Source: Paraburkholderia franconis (GTDB lineage Bacteria; Pseudomonadota; Gammaproteobacteria; Burkholderiales; Burkholderiaceae). From it: a DNA stretch of 64,000 nucleotides. Shown here piece after piece: positions 26,028-33,979 of the stretch (position 1 is its first letter; each line of letters begins with the position of its first letter). The position numbers were made by a program, and so were the translations under genes. The stretch covers positions 1-64,000 of the forward strand of contig NZ_WHNP01000004.1 in the NCBI RefSeq assembly GCF_009362735.1. The letters are read 5' to 3'. The notes under the pieces were generated by a model that was not told the origin of the DNA, ran no database searches, and was given only the letters and a program-made list of their open reading frames with translations.

Positions 26028-28199
26028 ATGGCTAGCCTTGCGCACGTGATTCGGGATTTTCAGAGCGGCGCGCTCACACAAGACGCGTTTGTCGCTCAAC
26101 TCGACAGCACGCTGACGACGGAAGGTCTCGGTTCGGCTCGTCTGCTCGAAATACTTGGCGAAGCGCACACCAGGAAGCCCCTGCCTCCTGATCTCTACGC
26201 GGAAGTGCGCCGCCGGATCGAGCAGATGCCGGTGTCGAACCTTGCCGCAGCGGGCGGCGAGGAAACGCGCGTGCAGACGGTGCCGGAGCGCCTTATCACG
26301 CCGCCGCCCGCGAGGAACACTGACACGTCCTCCGTCCTGTCCGGGTTCGATCAGGTGAAGGGCACGGGCGATACGCTGAACAACCGCTTCGTTCTCGAAG
26401 AGTGTCTGGGCGTGGGCGGCATGGGCACCGTGTACAAGGCACTCGATCTGCGCAAGCTCGAAGCGTCTGACCGCAAGCCTTATCTCGCGATCAAGGTGCT
26501 CAATACGCAGTTCCGCGGCAATCCGAAGTCGCTGATCGCGTTGCAGCGCGAGGCGCGCAAGGCACAGGTACTCGCACACCGCAATATCGTCACCGTTTAC
26601 GATTTCGATCGCGAAGGCCCCATTGTTTATCTGACGATGGAGTACCTGTCCGGCAAGCCATTGAGCCAGATCCTGCGCACGCCGGATTTCAAGGGCATGC
26701 CCGTACAGTCCGCGTTGCCGATCGTGCGCGGCATGTCGAATGCGCTTGCGTATGCGCATGAGCGCGGCTTCGTGCATTGCGATTTCAAACCCGCGAATGT
26801 TTTTCTCACGGATACAGGCGAAGTCAAGGTGATCGACTTCGGCATTGCGCGCGTTTTTCAGCGCCCCGAAGAAGAGAGCGACGCGACGGTATTCGATCCG
26901 GCCAGCCTCGGTGCGTTGACGCCCGCGTATGCGAGCCCGGAAATGCTCGAGCATCTCGAGCCCGATCCGCGCGACGACATCTACGCACTCGGTTGCATTA
27001 CGTATGAGCTTTTGACGGGACGTCACCCGTTCGAGCGCATGTCGGCGACTCAGGCGCGCGCCGCAAATCGCCAGCCACAGCGGCCGGAGAATCTGGGCAA
27101 CCGTCAATGGCGCGCGCTGCGCTCGGCGCTGGCGTTCGATCGCAAGGCGCGCACGCCAACCGTGTCGCGCTTCGTCGAAGAGTTCGGCGCGCAGGAGCGC
27201 GCGTCCGCGTCGAAGCCGACGACGCGCAGCCAGGACCGCACAGGAATGCTGGTGAAGTCCGGCGTCGCGGGTCTCGCGCTCGCTTGCGCAGCGGCGGGCG
27301 CGCTGTACTTCTATCGCGCGTCGCAGAATCTGGAGCACGAAAACGACGCACAGCAGGCGTCTGCGGTGCCCGAGGCAGGCGCGCCGTCTGCGCAGAGCGA
27401 GGCTGCGTCGCCAATGTCCGCTACGTCTGTTGCGCCCGTCACACCAGCACAGCCGTCCGCTGCCTCCGTGGCCTCCACGCCTCCGCCGCGGCAAACACCC
27501 AACCCAACACCCAGCACGCCCGCGCCGCCGACGCTTGCCGCCGTCACGTCGGTGCTCGCATCACTGCCGTGCTCGGCGCTGGCCGCTTCCGTTCAGGATC
27601 GCGCGGTAGAGGTGCGTGGATTCGTGCCGCAGCAAGGCGAGGCGCAAGTCAACGAGCGCCTTGCGACCTTGCCCGGCGTGTCGTCGACGAAAGTCGACGT
27701 CCATCACGTGAGCAGCGACAAGTGCGACATCCTGAAGGAAATCGGTCCTTACTGGTCGCATAACTGGCTGGTAGGGCACATCATTTCGCTAAAGGCGCGC
27801 ATGCCGAATGGCGTGCTGACGGAAGGCGATCCTCTCGTCGTCGATGTGACGACGCCGGGCTACGACTCGTATGTGAACATCGACTATTACGTACTCGACG
27901 GCACGGTAGTACACATGGTGCCGGGGCCGCGCGCAAAAGGTAATCAGGCGCCGCCGCACTACGCGGCGACGATCGGCAACGGCGGCGAGTGGGTCGTTTC
28001 GAAGCCGTTCGGCCAGGAACTGGTTGTCCTGCTGGTCACGCCTGCGCCGCTGTTCGATGCGCCGCGCCCGGAGAGCGAGTCGCGCGCGGACTATCTGCGC
28101 GCACTCGATGCGCGGCTCAAGCAGCTTGCGGCGAGATACGGGCAGGACCGCATCGTTGCCGATATCGCGCAGATCAACAGCAGGCCGCGGCCGAATTAG
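26028..28199 (+). CDS. Membrane Ser/Thr protein kinase with C-terminal DUF4384-like domain
   Basis: The protein (723 aa from ATG 26028; TTG 25974 is possible) has an N-terminal helical region, then a Hanks-type kinase domain (about 120-380): G-loop G-V-G-G-M-G-T-V-Y-K-A, catalytic-loop H-C-D-F-K-P-A-N, magnesium loop V-I-D-F-G-I-A and A-S-P-E. The usual HRD is HCD. A juxtamembrane stretch, one membrane helix (about 411-431) and a Pro/Ala/Ser-rich linker lead to an outside domain. Its last 120 residues resemble DUF4384 (long beta strands, G-E-W-V-V-S-K-P-F-G-Q-E). PpkA kinases of type VI secretion have a comparable plan. With the FHA protein (33980) and PP2C phosphatase (43206) it forms a complete threonine-phosphorylation circuit beside the exporter. 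Confidence 0.88.
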   Translation: MASLAHVIRDFQSGALTQDAFVAQLDSTLTTEGLGSARLLEILGEAHTRKPLPPDLYAEVRRRIEQMPVSNLAAAGGEETRVQTVPERLITPPPARNTDTSSVLSGFDQVKGTGDTLNNRFVLEECLGVGGMGTVYKALDLRKLEASDRKPYLAIKVLNTQFRGNPKSLIALQREARKAQVLAHRNIVTVYDFDREGPIVYLTMEYLSGKPLSQILRTPDFKGMPVQSALPIVRGMSNALAYAHERGFVHCDFKPANVFLTDTGEVKVIDFGIARVFQRPEEESDATVFDPASLGALTPAYASPEMLEHLEPDPRDDIYALGCITYELLTGRHPFERMSATQARAANRQPQRPENLGNRQWRALRSALAFDRKARTPTVSRFVEEFGAQERASASKPTTRSQDRTGMLVKSGVAGLALACAAAGALYFYRASQNLEHENDAQQASAVPEAGAPSAQSEAASPMSATSVAPVTPAQPSAASVASTPPPRQTPNPTPSTPAPPTLAAVTSVLASLPCSALAASVQDRAVEVRGFVPQQGEAQVNERLATLPGVSSTKVDVHHVSSDKCDILKEIGPYWSHNWLVGHIISLKARMPNGVLTEGDPLVVDVTTPGYDSYVNIDYYVLDGTVVHMVPGPRAKGNQAPPHYAATIGNGGEWVVSKPFGQELVVLLVTPAPLFDAPRPESESRADYLRALDARLKQLAARYGQDRIVADIAQINSRPRPN

Positions 28200-28244
28200 A
28201 AGTAAAAGGCGCGCGCGTTCTGCCTATTACGCGCGGCCTCCAGA

Positions 28245-30143
28245 TCACTTCAGTTCTTTAACGACACGAAAGCCGTTTTGCGACTGGCGCACGCTCGGGC
28301 TGTACTTGAAGCGCGTCGAGCTCAGCATGTAATCGTTGCCTTCGCGCCATGAGCCGCCGCGAATCACGCGCATGTTGCAGCCAGGCGCATCCCATGGGCG
28401 TCCGTCGGTCGGCGCGTTCTGGTATGAGTTATGCCAACAGTCGCCAACCCATTCCCAGACGCTGCCGTTCATGTCGTACAGTCCATTTGGATTCGCCGCA
28501 TATGAACCGACGGGTTCCGGCGCTTCCTTGTGATAGGGATCGCCGCAGTCCTTGCAGTTGGCTACGCCTTTGCGCATCTGATCGCCCCACCAGTACTTCG
28601 TCGAGGTGCCCGCGCGGTCCGCGTATTCCCATTCGGCTTCAGTCGGCAGCCGATAGGTCTTGCCCGTCGTCTTGCTCAGCCATTTCACGTAGGCTTGCGT
28701 ATCGTCCCAGCTGAGATCGCGCGCGGGTGCATTCTTTACGGAGCTGTTTTCGGACGATAGCTTCGGGCATCCGTTGACGTCCGCGCACGCGTTCCATTGT
28801 TCGACCGTCACCTCGTATCTCGCGATCGCGAACGGCGCGGAAATGGTCACGTGATGCGGCGGCTTCTCGGACGGGTCGCCGTAATTGCTGCCCATCGTGA
28901 ACGAGCCTGCGGGCAGCGACACCATCACAGGACACGCCGCGCAGTCCTTGCTTTCGCCGCCCGTCGCGGCGTGCGCGGGCGCAGCAGGCGCGGGTGTCGC
29001 TGCGGCTTTGGGCGCAGGAGCGGGCGTGGAAGCCGGCGCGGGCGTTGCGGCAGCCTTCGGTGCCGGGGCGGGCGACGGCGAAGGAGCAGGCGCCGCGTGC
29101 GTGGCGGGTGGCGTCGCCGATCCTGCTGCTTTGAGCCGTTCGATGCGCGCCTTCGCGAGCGTCGCAAAGCGGCCGTTCGGATAGGCCTTCAGATACGCTT
29201 CATAATCGCTCGCGTAATTGCTGTCCTTGATCGAATCCCAGAACGTCAATTCGTATTGCTCGTTGCTGTCCTTCGGCAAAATGCCCCGGCTATTCAACGT
29301 GACAAGTGCATTCGGCGAATCATCCGAGGCCAGCGTCAAAGTACGGGATGCAAAGATGCGCGTCGACTTCGGCAACGACGAGACGGCCCACGGTTTCTGC
29401 ATGCCGTGCGTCGCCTGGATCACGCGTTGCGTGACGTGGGCAAACATTGAGTCGAGTGGCTGATCGGGTGCACCGGCCATTTCACGCAACCATGCGTCCG
29501 TGAAGACGCCGTGACGCGTGCCGTCGGCGGCTTGCGCGCCCTGCGCAGCCGCGAAGGCAATGAGCGTTTGCGCGGGCAACGGAATCGCCGCGACAGACCG
29601 CGCGAACGGCTGCGTGAGACACGCATCGAGCACCACCAGATTGAGCGCATGCGCGCGCGGCGCGGAGAGCGTATCGAGCACGCCCGACAGATCGACGCTC
29701 GCCATCATCAAGGTCGCGGGCGCGCGCGGGTCGGCGCTGGCGGAAGCAAGCAGCGTCGAGTGCCCCGCCTGCAATCCATGTCCGGCGAAATAGAACAGGG
29801 CAGTGCCGCCCGGCTGTACGCGGCGGCGAAATTCGTCGAGCGCGTCGCGCATCTGTTGCGCTGTCGCGTTCGTGCGCAACACGACATCAAAGCCTTGTGC
29901 GCGCAACGTGTCAGCGACGCTTTGCGCATCGCGCACGGCGTTCGGCAGCGCATCGACAGGGTAATCCGCATTGCCGATCACGAGCGCGACCTTGCGCCCG
30001 GCGCCTTCGACTGAACCTGTAACGGCATCGCCCGTCGCGATGCGCAGAGCGGCAGCGCCTGATTCGCGCGGTAGCGTTTGCGCGGCGGCTGCTTGCATCT
30101 GGAGTGCCCCGATGATGCAGACCAGCAGAAGTTTTCGCCACAT
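28245..30143 (-). CDS. Secreted caspase-like protease fused to a SUMF1-type domain
   Basis: The 632-residue protein has a signal peptide (residues 1-21, A-A-A-A-Q). A peptidase C14 domain (about 50-270) carries the dyad His122 in F-Y-F-A-G-H-G and Cys175 in V-L-D-A-C-L. A Pro/Ala linker (about 345-400) follows. The SUMF1/formylglycine-generating-type domain (about 405-632) has [17 protein letters not shown] and [12 protein letters not shown]. The active-site Cys of true FGE is absent ([10 protein letters not shown]), so this part probably binds rather than oxidises. It faces away from the kinase gene with only 45 bp between their 3' ends. A role in processing or control of the exported proteins is inference. 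Confidence 0.88.
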   Translation of the reverse strand: MWRKLLLVCIIGALQMQAAAAQTLPRESGAAALRIATGDAVTGSVEGAGRKVALVIGNADYPVDALPNAVRDAQSVADTLRAQGFDVVLRTNATAQQMRDALDEFRRRVQPGGTALFYFAGHGLQAGHSTLLASASADPRAPATLMMASVDLSGVLDTLSAPRAHALNLVVLDACLTQPFARSVAAIPLPAQTLIAFAAAQGAQAADGTRHGVFTDAWLREMAGAPDQPLDSMFAHVTQRVIQATHGMQKPWAVSSLPKSTRIFASRTLTLASDDSPNALVTLNSRGILPKDSNEQYELTFWDSIKDSNYASDYEAYLKAYPNGRFATLAKARIERLKAAGSATPPATHAAPAPSPSPAPAPKAAATPAPASTPAPAPKAAATPAPAAPAHAATGGESKDCAACPVMVSLPAGSFTMGSNYGDPSEKPPHHVTISAPFAIARYEVTVEQWNACADVNGCPKLSSENSSVKNAPARDLSWDDTQAYVKWLSKTTGKTYRLPTEAEWEYADRAGTSTKYWWGDQMRKGVANCKDCGDPYHKEAPEPVGSYAANPNGLYDMNGSVWEWVGDCWHNSYQNAPTDGRPWDAPGCNMRVIRGGSWREGNDYMLSSTRFKYSPSVRQSQNGFRVVKELK

Positions 30144-30471
30144 TTTCAGATCCTGTTTGTTCTGGAAGTTCTGGAAGGAACTTCGCTATGGACGAACCGG
30201 CGGGACCAGCCGGAGGGGCCCAGCACGCAATGAGAACGACAGCCGTTCGCTGCATTGCAATCGACGGCGAAGCATGCAGCCGTTCCCGATAGTGCGTGTG
30301 CGCTGAACGGCGCCCGCGCGACGCATTGCTTTTGCATGGACCACCCTCTTCAACGATAGCACGCGATTCGAAACGTCAGAACGTTAACGAGCGTGGCGTA
30401 TCTTTTTGACAAGTTACGTCCTAAGCTAAAACGGAAGCAAGCAGCACTGACCCTCCCTCGGAGAATGCGCA
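30144..30471. other. Intergenic region between the caspase and DUF4399 genes
   Basis: 328 bp between divergent genes, so it should hold both promoters. I see a short tandem TTCTGGAAG at 30164-30179 close to the caspase start, but no clear sigma54 element and no gene. GGAG stands 8 bases before the ATG at 30472. Confidence 0.35.
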
Positions 30472-30897
30472 ATGCAAAGAAGAATGAGGCTGGCGATTTT
30501 CGGCGCGCTCTTTCTCGCTTCGGCACAGGCATACGCGGGACCGACGCCTTCGCCGCCCGGAGCCGAGGAGTACATCATCTGGCCGTCGGACGGCACCGTC
30601 ATTGCGGGTGGCAAGCTCTGGGTGCGAATGGGCTTGCGCAATATGGGCGTGTGCCCTAAGGGCGTGAATGTTCCGAATACGGGACATCACCATCTGCTGA
30701 TCGACACGGACCTGCCGCCGATGGATCAGGAGATCCCCTCCGATCGCCAGCACCTGCATTTCGGCGCAGGGGAAACGGATGCGCGCATCGAGTTGCCGCC
30801 CGGCAAGCACACGCTGCAATTGCTGCTCGGCGACTATAACCATGTTCCGCATAATCCGCCCGTCTATTCGAAGAAGATCACCATCATCGTGAAGTGA
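30472..30897 (+). CDS. DUF4399 periplasmic protein, copy 1
   Basis: The 141-residue protein has a signal peptide ending A-Y-A (about residue 22) and a single DUF4399 domain with the hallmark run T-G-H-H-H-L-L-I-D-T-D-L-P (about 64-76) and H-L-H-F-G-A-G-E-T (about 92-100). The cluster of histidines suggests metal binding. The next gene is a close paralogue: most of the second half is identical between them. The biochemical role of DUF4399 is unknown to me. It probably forms an operon with copy 2. Confidence 0.8.
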   Translation: MQRRMRLAIFGALFLASAQAYAGPTPSPPGAEEYIIWPSDGTVIAGGKLWVRMGLRNMGVCPKGVNVPNTGHHHLLIDTDLPPMDQEIPSDRQHLHFGAGETDARIELPPGKHTLQLLLGDYNHVPHNPPVYSKKITIIVK

Positions 30898-30958
30898 GCA
30901 CGCGCCGCCATTGCGCCGGTGGGCCGGTGCAATGCGCGCAAGACGGAGAACAGCAGCC

Positions 30959-31384
30959 ATGATCAGGATCGTTGCCGCCGCGGCGCTTGCCGCTCTCGCT
31001 TCGTTGAATATCGCGTTCGCCGGGCCGACGCCTGCGCCAAAAGATGCATACGCGTATATCGGCTATCCGAACAACGGACAGGTTGTGCCCGCCAACAAGC
31101 CTTTTCGCGTGTGGTTCGGCTTGCGCTACATGGGCGTCGCGCCCAAGGGCGTCAAGTACCCGAATACGGGCCACCATCACCTGCTGATCGACACCGACTT
31201 GCCGCCGATGGATCAGGGAATCCCTTCCGATCGCCAGCATCTGCATTTCGGCGCGGGCGAAACGGAGACGATGATCGAATTGCCGCCCGGCAAGCACACG
31301 CTTCAATTGCTGATGGGCGACGAAAACCACGTTCCGCACAATCCACCCGTCTACTCGAAAAAGATCACCGTGATTGCGAAGTGA
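30959..31384 (+). CDS. DUF4399 periplasmic protein, copy 2 (tandem duplicate)
   Basis: This 141-residue protein has a signal peptide (M-I-R-I-V-A-A-A-A-L, cleavage near A-F-A) and the same domain as its upstream neighbour, including G-H-H-H-L-L-I-D-T-D-L-P-P-M-D-Q and K-H-T-L-Q-L-L-M-G-D. It begins 62 bp after copy 1 stops. The signal peptides and the first 40 mature residues differ much more than the rest, as expected when a binding surface stays constrained after duplication. Start ATG 30959 is supported by the signal peptide; the frame is open to 30911. Confidence 0.8.
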   Translation: MIRIVAAAALAALASLNIAFAGPTPAPKDAYAYIGYPNNGQVVPANKPFRVWFGLRYMGVAPKGVKYPNTGHHHLLIDTDLPPMDQGIPSDRQHLHFGAGETETMIELPPGKHTLQLLMGDENHVPHNPPVYSKKITVIAK

Positions 31385-31465
31385 ACGAACGTGTGTGCTC
31401 AATAATCGCGGGATAAATTGAGTACTTTGCGCGTGTTCTTTTCGACCCAACAGTTTCGCTATGAA

Positions 31466-31499
31466 TGTCTGCCGCGCTGCGTCACATGCGCGGCAGACA
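31466..31499. terminator. Perfect 12-bp inverted repeat after the DUF4399 pair
   Basis: TGTCTGCCGCGC (31466-31477) pairs perfectly with GCGCGGCAGACA (31488-31499) across a 10-base loop. No T run follows, so it may be a terminator working with Rho, or an operator. It lies 82 bp after the DUF4399 stop and 95 bp before the sigma54 site. Confidence 0.5.
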
Positions 31500-31593
31500 A
31501 ATATATGCGCGATTCGCATGCGCAGACGCGTTTTGACAGGGAACTCAATGCGAGCAAGGCTCTGAAGGTTTTTCAAGGTACGCGTAGTGCAAT

Positions 31594-31609
31594 TGGCACG
31601 ACCCATGCA
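31594..31609 (+). promoter_or_regulatory. Sigma54-type promoter of small protein 3
   Basis: TGGCACGACCCATGCA has a perfect -24 element (TGGCACG), exact GG-N10-GC spacing, and one mismatch at -12 (ATGCA for TTGCA). The start codon of the 84-aa GG-leader protein is 86 bp downstream. Confidence 0.7.
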
Positions 31610-31694
31610 TGAGTGAGGCTCGAGCAGACAAGATGCTTGAAGCACCCACCCGAATATCTCGCGAATCCTTCGCTTATCCCATGGGAGAACTGTC

Positions 31695-31949
31695 ATGAGC
31701 GCACTGATGATCAAGGACCTGTCCGTTGCCGAAGAACTCGACAGCGAAGCACTGAAATCCGTCCGCGGCGGCTATCTTGCCAATCCGTTGTTCCCGAGCC
31801 TGTCGTTCATGTTCGACAACAGCAAGACGATCAACGCACCGCAGTTCATTCAGCAACAGATGAATATCACGAACGTGGGCGGCAACAGCAACTCGACGAC
31901 GCAGATCATTCCGATGATGACGGCCGGAAACAGCATCGTCATGAACTGA
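31695..31949 (+). CDS. GG-leader small secreted protein 3 (84 aa), Asn/Gln-rich core
   Basis: The protein starts M-S-A-L-M-I-K-D-L-S-V-A-E-E-L-D and ends its leader with A-L-K-S-V-R-G-G at residues 19-26. The 58-residue mature part contains F-D-N-S-K-T-I-N-A-P-Q-F-I-Q-Q-Q and N-V-G-G-N-S-N-S-T-T-Q, so it is rich in Asn, Gln, Ser and Thr and has almost no charge after the first third. The core aligns well with protein 4 (43982-44266) and with the remnant at 25748-25846. GGGAG lies 7 bases before the ATG, and a sigma54-type promoter is upstream. The nodT/tolC-like gene follows 249 bp later. Export by the C39 transporter of this cluster is likely; a toxin, signal or amyloid-like matrix role all remain open. 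Confidence 0.78.
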   Translation: MSALMIKDLSVAEELDSEALKSVRGGYLANPLFPSLSFMFDNSKTINAPQFIQQQMNITNVGGNSNSTTQIIPMMTAGNSIVMN

Positions 31950-32197
31950 CGTTCACGCGCGCATCCGAGGCTGTCCGGAACGGCCGGCTCGGATGGCCAG
32001 GCGCTCGTACCAAAGACGTCATCATCGTCAAAAAGATCGAAAACGTAATCGTCCTTTTCACAAGCCCGCCGCGTCACCGCACGAACTCCACGCCGAACGA
32101 AATCCGCCGACATCCATAGTGATGCCGCGCTGGACGTGCTTTACTTGAATGGCGCGCTTTGCACGTGCAGTAGAGCCGGGAAAGATCGGAGAATATC

Positions 32198-33706
32198 GTG
32201 TCTGCGTTGCCTGATTCGTTCGTCGCCTGCTGCACGCAACGGAGTTCGTCCGCCCGCGTTTGCGCGGATAGCCGCGACGAAGCGCCGAAAAGCCGTGTCG
32301 CCATCGTCGTTCGCGCAATTGCATCCACCGCCGTTTGCGCGGCACTGCTTGCCGGTTGCGTCGACGTTCATCAGCCCGACTACAAGCGTCCCGATACGCC
32401 GGCCAAAGCATCGTGGTCGGACAAGACGGGCTCGCTCGTTTCGCCCGCCGACACCATCGTGCCCGACTGGTGGAAGGGCTTCCAGGACCCGTATCTGAAC
32501 ACGTTGATCGACAAGGCGATTCAAGGCAACTTCGACATCAAGGTACTGGCCGCGCGCATCGACGTCGCCGGCGCGCAGATCGGCGAAGCGAAGGCGGGCG
32601 CGTTGCCGACGGCCGATCTCGGCGCAGGCGCGAATTTTCAAAAGGTCACGGGGCAGCCGTTTACCAAGCAGTACAACGTCGCCGCCCAGGTGAACTGGGA
32701 CATCGACATCTGGGGCAAGGTCGAAAAAGGCGTGCAGGCGCAAAAGGCCGAATTCCACGCGACGGAAGCGGACTGGCGCGCGGGCTATCTGGAACTGGTG
32801 TCGAACGTGGCGACCACGTATTTCCAGATTCTCCAGTTCGACGACCAGATGGAAGCGCAGCAAAAAATGGTCGACGAGAACAAGCAGATTCTCTCGATCT
32901 TCGATGGCATGAATCGCAGCGGCCTCATTCCGAAGACGCAGGTTCTTCGCCAGCAGGCGGAGGTCAATCGTCTAACGAAGGATCTGATCGATCTGCGCCG
33001 TTCGCGCAGTCTTGCGAACAACGCGCTGTGCACGCTGATCGGCGTGCCCGCCGGCGAATTCACGGTGCCTGTCGGCCATTTGCAGCAGCGCGTGCAACTG
33101 CCGCCCGTGCCGGGCGGACTGCCTTCGCAATTGCTTTCGCGCCGGCCTGACGTCGTCGCGGCGGAACTGCGCGTGCTCGAAGGCTACGACTTCGTCGGCG
33201 AGGCGAAGCTCGCGCAATTGCCGACTGTCAGCCTGACGGCGCACGGCGGCACGGCGAGCTTCGCGCTGTCCGAGTTACTGAAGTCGTTCACGTTCGGCCT
33301 GATGCCGAGCATCAACATTCCGCTGCTCGATCCGGGCGTACGCGCGCACGTGAAGACGACGGAAGCGCAAATGGCCGTCGCCGAACAGCAGTACCGGCAA
33401 ACGGTGATGGCGGCATTCGAAGAAGTCGAAAACGCGCTGGTCAGCCTGGATGCGCACAAGCAGCAACGGGTGGAATTGCAACAGGAAGTGCAGCGCCTTA
33501 GCGTGGTTGCGCAGCAGATCCAGTCGCAATTGCGCGAAGGCGTGGTTTCGCAGCTGGAAGTATTCGAAACGGAGCGCACGCTGCTTCAGGCGCAACTCGA
33601 TGTACTGACGAATCATCAGCAAATACTGTCGGACACGGTACTGCTTTACAAGGCACTCGGCGGCGGCTGGCCGGCCGTCAATGTGGAAGCGCAAGTCAAG
33701 CAGTGA
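32198..33706 (+). CDS. NodT/TolC-family outer-membrane channel lipoprotein
   Basis: The 502-residue protein (GTG start with GGAG 6 bases upstream) carries an unusually long 50-residue N-terminus before the lipobox L-L-A-G-C. Two outer-membrane efflux (OEP) repeats follow (about 90-285 and 300-490), with W-W-K-G-F-Q-D-P-Y-L-N near the start and the L-L-S-R-R-P-D-V segment between repeats, which is typical of NodT-type factors. Coiled-coil helices are evident. It should form the trimeric outer-membrane tunnel for the C39 ABC transporter/HlyD pair encoded 3-8 kb downstream. Without the context it would be called an RND efflux outer-membrane lipoprotein. An internal shorter start nearer the lipobox cannot be excluded. 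Confidence 0.88.
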   Translation: MSALPDSFVACCTQRSSSARVCADSRDEAPKSRVAIVVRAIASTAVCAALLAGCVDVHQPDYKRPDTPAKASWSDKTGSLVSPADTIVPDWWKGFQDPYLNTLIDKAIQGNFDIKVLAARIDVAGAQIGEAKAGALPTADLGAGANFQKVTGQPFTKQYNVAAQVNWDIDIWGKVEKGVQAQKAEFHATEADWRAGYLELVSNVATTYFQILQFDDQMEAQQKMVDENKQILSIFDGMNRSGLIPKTQVLRQQAEVNRLTKDLIDLRRSRSLANNALCTLIGVPAGEFTVPVGHLQQRVQLPPVPGGLPSQLLSRRPDVVAAELRVLEGYDFVGEAKLAQLPTVSLTAHGGTASFALSELLKSFTFGLMPSINIPLLDPGVRAHVKTTEAQMAVAEQQYRQTVMAAFEEVENALVSLDAHKQQRVELQQEVQRLSVVAQQIQSQLREGVVSQLEVFETERTLLQAQLDVLTNHQQILSDTVLLYKALGGGWPAVNVEAQVKQ

Positions 33707-33755
33707 GCGCGGCAATCAATCCCGCAATGAACGGGTACTCGCCAATGGCAAGCAC

Positions 33756-33771
33756 TGGCACGGTTCTTAAA
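33756..33771 (+). promoter_or_regulatory. Weak candidate sigma54 site before the FHA-HlyD operon
   Basis: TGGCACGGTTCTTAAA has a perfect -24 half (TGGCACGG) and TT at the right distance, but the GC of the -12 element is AA. It lies 209 bp before the FHA start. It may be a decayed or activator-strict promoter, or chance. Confidence 0.25.
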
Positions 33772-33979
33772 AGTACTGCGTCGAGTCGAATGATTTACGG
33801 CAGCCGCAATAGCGGGACCAACAATTGACTAACACCATGCGTGACTTAAAATTCCTGATTAGCTGCCGAATTAGCTGCCAACACGGTGGCTGCGTCGAAT
33901 ACGCTCTGGTCGCCGCGCCTGTCGAAAGCTCTGTCCTGCCGCTCGTGCGTCAGGTGTCCACGCTTGGTGATGCAAAGAG

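Noticed and set aside
28000..30000. True formylglycine-generating enzyme for sulfatase maturation
   Set aside because: The R-G-G-S-W segment is not followed by the active Cys pair and no sulfatase gene is nearby; a SUMF1-like binding domain fits better.
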